Below are positions 35,654-38,389 of a stretch of 38,389 bases of DNA, piece by piece. Position numbers and translations under genes: made by a program. Below the pieces are notes generated by a model, which was not told where the DNA came from, ran no database searches, and was given only the letters and a program-made list of their open reading frames with translations. Positions within the stretch are counted from its first letter, which is position 1. Each line of letters begins with the position of its first letter. The DNA comes from Aestuariibaculum sediminum (lineage in GTDB: Bacteria > Bacteroidota > Bacteroidia > Flavobacteriales > Flavobacteriaceae): assembly GCF_014596945.1 (NCBI RefSeq), contig NZ_JACVXB010000013.1, forward strand, positions 1 to 38,389. The letters run 5' to 3'.

Positions 35654-36145
35654 TTAATCATTTTTTAAATCTCTAGGAAATAAAGTTAGTATAGTTTCTC
35701 CTTTATTTAGATTTTTCCAGCTATCTATTTCAAAATTTATAATAACAATACCACAAGTGGGAACATTATCAATAAATGTGCTCCCATAAGTGTTTACGAA
35801 ATGAGTCACTGCATGATTGTGTCCAAATACCATTAAAGTATTCACATTGTCTTCACATTCTTTTATGGTTTGTATTAAATCTCTCCCGTCGAAATCATAC
35901 AAATCATATAAATATGTTGTTTTAACATTTTGAAATTCCATTTCAGAAATGAAAAACCCAGCTGTTAGCTTAGTTCGCTCAGCACTGCTACAGAGTATCA
36001 AATCTACCGATTTTACGGTGTTTTTCAATTTTTTCGATAAAATGCGTGCATCTTGAATGCCTACTGATTTTAAAGGTCTATCATGATCAATAACATCATA
36101 TTCCCATGAAGATTTTGCATGTCTTATTAGTATTAATTTTCTCAT
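35654..36145 (-). CDS. sixA: Histidine phosphatase family protein (SixA-like)
   Basis: This 163-residue protein has the phosphohistidine catalytic motif RHAKSSW (Arg-His-Ala at about residues 8-10) and the second conserved His in VFGHNHAVTHF, as in the small branch-2 SixA family. SixA proteins dephosphorylate phosphohistidine, for example on HPt or PTS proteins; the target here is unknown. It is the first gene of the sixA-ppk1-ppx set. The symbol rests on size and motif and could be refined. Confidence 0.85.
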   Translation of the reverse strand: MRKLILIRHAKSSWEYDVIDHDRPLKSVGIQDARILSKKLKNTVKSVDLILCSSAERTKLTAGFFISEMEFQNVKTTYLYDLYDFDGRDLIQTIKECEDNVNTLMVFGHNHAVTHFVNTYGSTFIDNVPTCGIVIINFEIDSWKNLNKGETILTLFPRDLKND

Positions 36146-36590
36146 AAAAATCGATAAAGTGTTAATTTGTTCGGTAAAATGTTGTTTTATTCGATTAATT
36201 ACTGTTTCTTTGTCTTACATCTAATTAATATTAACCAATTTAAAAAACTGTAAGCTATTATCAACTCTTATTTTACTAAAATACTGATTCGTTAGTTAGT
36301 AAAAATCGTACTCGCCAAACAAATTAAAAACATCGATAAACGGAAATTTTATTGCGTTTTGTCGTTTTTTTAAGGTGTTTACCATTTTTTTTTGAAAAAC
36401 AAAGGTACTGTACGTTCATTTGTCTTAATCAAATTAAACAAAGACCCAAATCTAATATCTCTTTTTAGTTAGTGCTAGCAAGCACTCCTCCCTCACTACT
36501 TTAAGAAAAATTAGATTGTAAAAATTAGTAAAATAATTTAATACATACCTAAACATTACAACAACATCCGATTTAACCAATTATTGGCTT
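36146..36590. other. AT-rich divergent spacer before the right adhesin gene
   Basis: This 445-bp stretch lies between sixA (minus) and the right-hand adhesin gene (plus). It has no credible ORF. The only clear structure is the 6-bp hairpin AGTGCT (36471-36476) / AGCACT (36481-36486) with loop AGCA, about 105 nt before the adhesin ATG. No exact TAnnTTTG box with a -33 partner was found for either gene. Confidence 0.5.
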
Positions 36591-38389
36591 ATGAAAACAA
36601 GTACTTTTAAAAAGAATTTACTAAATATACTTACTTGCCTCTTTATTTTGGTGGGTAAAAATATTTATGCTCAAGCAACAAGCACCACTACCTTAGAAAC
36701 TCCATGTCTTAGTAGTAAGTGTGTAGCCAATGATGTAAAAATACTTAACGTTTATTTGGCTGACGCAAATGGTAATGAGGTGGCAACATGTACAACTGGG
36801 GAATTTGTGGCTCTTTATTTATGGGCTAATATAGAATCTTCTAGTAAGTCCAATTTATTAATTCAGTATAATTTATTGATTAATGATGTTCAAGTCAATC
36901 CAAGTAATCAAAAATACACAGAGAGATTATTTATCAATCAGGCAATAGATGATTCTGCTCCAATAAGGTTATCTCAAATTCCTGGCGGATATATTTGTGG
37001 GGATGGTATTCAATTAACAGGTATATACATTTCTTGGCAACCACCTAATGATAATAATGGACCAAGATGTAACGATACTAAGTGTAATAATGAACAACCA
37101 GACATTGTAGTACCAACTCCATTGTCTGTTGATTTTACATATAAAACTTGTACAACTGGAAATACAGCTACTGTTTATTTTGAATCACTTACCACTGGTG
37201 GTGACGAAAACTACACATATAATTGGGGATTTGATGGTGGTACTCCAACAACTGGTACTAATATTCCAAATCCTATAGTAACCTATGATGTATCAAGCGC
37301 TCCAAAAACTATAACCCTTACTGTAGTGGATGGACAAGGTACTCAAAATCTATTCCCAACAACATTAACAATTCAAAGTTTTCCCAACGAAATTACTCTA
37401 AACAGTGCGCAGGTTACATCATCAATTAATTGTTCTGGAGAAACTGCGGAAATCACATTTATTGCTTCAGGAGGAGTTGGTCAATTAACCTATAATTTTA
37501 ACGGTCAAACAAATACTACGGGTGTTTTTACAGGAGTTCCTGCAGGTACTAATCAGGTTTACACTATTACTGATATAAATTCTTGTGAAATTACGGGAGA
37601 TGTAGATGTAGCTCCTGGTGATTCCCAAGCTCCTAGCGTTACCGCTCCTGAAGATTACAGTGTAAATGCATGCGACGAAACAGGAATTACTGGACTAACA
37701 TACAGTGAAATACCTATTACAATTTCTTTAGCAGATCTTCAAAATTCTCCTGGAGGTAATGGTAATGTGACCGATAACAATTCGGTTCAATCAATCACAT
37801 ATTTTGATTCCATGAGTGGTTCATGTCCAATTACCGTAACCCGTACCTTTACAGCTACGGATGCCTGTGGTAATTCTGCGTCAGATACGCAAACTATACA
37901 AGTTCTAGATTCCACAGATCCGGTTATCACGGCCCCTGCTGATGATACCATCGAAGCTTGTGATATTACAGGTTTGGCTAACTTTAGCACTACGGCTGTG
38001 GATATTACTGGCGATGCTGTAGCTTACGGATACAGTGTAACTGAAGCTTGTGATTATACCGTAACCTATCAGGATAGCCAAAGCGGTACTTGCCCGATTG
38101 TGGTAACACGTACCTTTACAGCTACCGATGCTTGTGGTAACTCAGATACAGATACGCAAACTATTACTATTGATGATACTATAAATCCGGTTATCACAGC
38201 CCCTGCTGATGATACCATCGAGGCCTGTGATATTAACGGTCTGAATGACTTTAGTACCACGGCAGTGGATATTACTGGCGATGCTGTAGCTTACGGATAC
38301 AGTGTAACTGAAGCTTGTGATTATACCGTAACCTATCAGGATAGCCAAAGCGGGTCTTGCCCGATTACCGTAACACGTACCTTTACAGC
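36591..38389 (+). CDS. Giant secreted PKD/SprB/HYR-type repeat protein, N-terminal part; runs off the right edge
   Basis: The frame opens at ATG 36591 and stays open to the last base, giving at least 599 codons. A signal peptide (MKTSTFKKNLLNILTCLFIL...) is cleaved near IYAQ. About 160 residues of a Cys-containing N-terminal domain follow (VANDVKILNVYLADANGNE). Then comes a PKD-like domain (YTYNWGFDGG ... KTITLTVVDGQG), a SprB-type repeat (SSINCSGETAEI ... VYTITDINSCEITG), and from about residue 345 HYR-like repeats with TRTFTATDACGNS and TDPVITAPADDTIEACD. In Flavobacteriia such proteins are typically type IX secreted surface adhesins, as with the gliding adhesin SprB; the C-terminal sorting domain would lie beyond the window. 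The adhesin role is inferred. Confidence 0.87.
   Translation, partial: MKTSTFKKNLLNILTCLFILVGKNIYAQATSTTTLETPCLSSKCVANDVKILNVYLADANGNEVATCTTGEFVALYLWANIESSSKSNLLIQYNLLINDVQVNPSNQKYTERLFINQAIDDSAPIRLSQIPGGYICGDGIQLTGIYISWQPPNDNNGPRCNDTKCNNEQPDIVVPTPLSVDFTYKTCTTGNTATVYFESLTTGGDENYTYNWGFDGGTPTTGTNIPNPIVTYDVSSAPKTITLTVVDGQGTQNLFPTTLTIQSFPNEITLNSAQVTSSINCSGETAEITFIASGGVGQLTYNFNGQTNTTGVFTGVPAGTNQVYTITDINSCEITGDVDVAPGDSQAPSVTAPEDYSVNACDETGITGLTYSEIPITISLADLQNSPGGNGNVTDNNSVQSITYFDSMSGSCPITVTRTFTATDACGNSASDTQTIQVLDSTDPVITAPADDTIEACDITGLANFSTTAVDITGDAVAYGYSVTEACDYTVTYQDSQSGTCPIVVTRTFTATDACGNSDTDTQTITIDDTINPVITAPADDTIEACDINGLNDFSTTAVDITGDAVAYGYSVTEACDYTVTYQDSQSGSCPITVTRTFT
37921..38389 (+). repeat. Tandem 267-bp (89-residue) repeat inside the right adhesin gene
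   Basis: The unit starting near 37921 recurs near 38188, an offset of 267 bp (89 codons). Within it 37998-38086 is identical to 38265-38353 over 89 bp, while the flanks differ at scattered sites. A more diverged earlier copy starts near 37637. The second clear copy is cut by the window edge. Confidence 0.9.

Noticed and set aside
37787-38348. Three minus-strand ORFs in the right-edge repeats
   Set aside because: They repeat because the underlying DNA is repeated; the plus-strand frame with signal peptide and PKD/HYR domains is the real one.

Overview
The window looks like a chromosomal segment of a marine-type Flavobacteriaceae bacterium (Bacteroidota). The base composition is AT-rich. Starts lack Shine-Dalgarno sequences and sit in A/T-rich leaders. 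Many genes are preceded by the Bacteroidota -7 box TAnnTTTG. Gene content is typical of the group: SprB-like repeat proteins, DUF3822-rsmD, a DnaX without the zinc module, DUF5117-type metalloproteases and lipoproteins with short lipoboxes. The species cannot be named from the sequence alone.

Layout: (1) 1-2003, minus strand: the N-terminal part of a very large secreted repeat protein that runs off the left edge. (2) 2004-2646: AT-rich divergent spacer. (3) 2647-5627: a TlpA-like thioredoxin lipoprotein converging on the NAD(P)HX repair enzyme. (4) 5780-10848: the threonine operon thrA-thrB-thrC, preceded by a promoter and a previously unlabelled 25-codon leader ORF rich in Thr and Ile codons, which strongly suggests translation-coupled attenuation. 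(5) 10920-20627, plus strand: sulfatase lipoprotein, Maa-type acetyltransferase with a small membrane protein, gcvT with an RmlD-like reductase, phhB, yebC, a Gfo/Idh/MocA oxidoreductase and a secreted zinc metalloprotease. (6) 20768-25472, minus strand: KdnB-like dehydrogenase, HAD phosphatase and kdsB (Kdo/LPS sugar metabolism), then a DUF4126 membrane protein and a RecD-like helicase. (7) 25600-28603, plus strand: membrane protein, DUF3822 and rsmD, then a secreted protein with two ferredoxin-like halves. (8) 28662-28976, minus strand: rnpB (RNase P RNA), divergent from dnaX-lipoprotein-miaE. (9) 31976-36145, minus strand: outer-membrane beta-barrel, ppx, ppk1 and sixA. (10) 36591 to the right edge: the start of a second giant secreted PKD/SprB/HYR-type repeat protein.

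Most of the interior is ordinary housekeeping. The two giant adhesin-like genes point outward at both edges and carry nearly identical internal DNA repeats. The observation I rate highest is the Thr/Ile-rich leader peptide with nearby hairpins in front of thrA. I saw no tRNA, rRNA, insertion sequence, prophage, CRISPR array or defence system.
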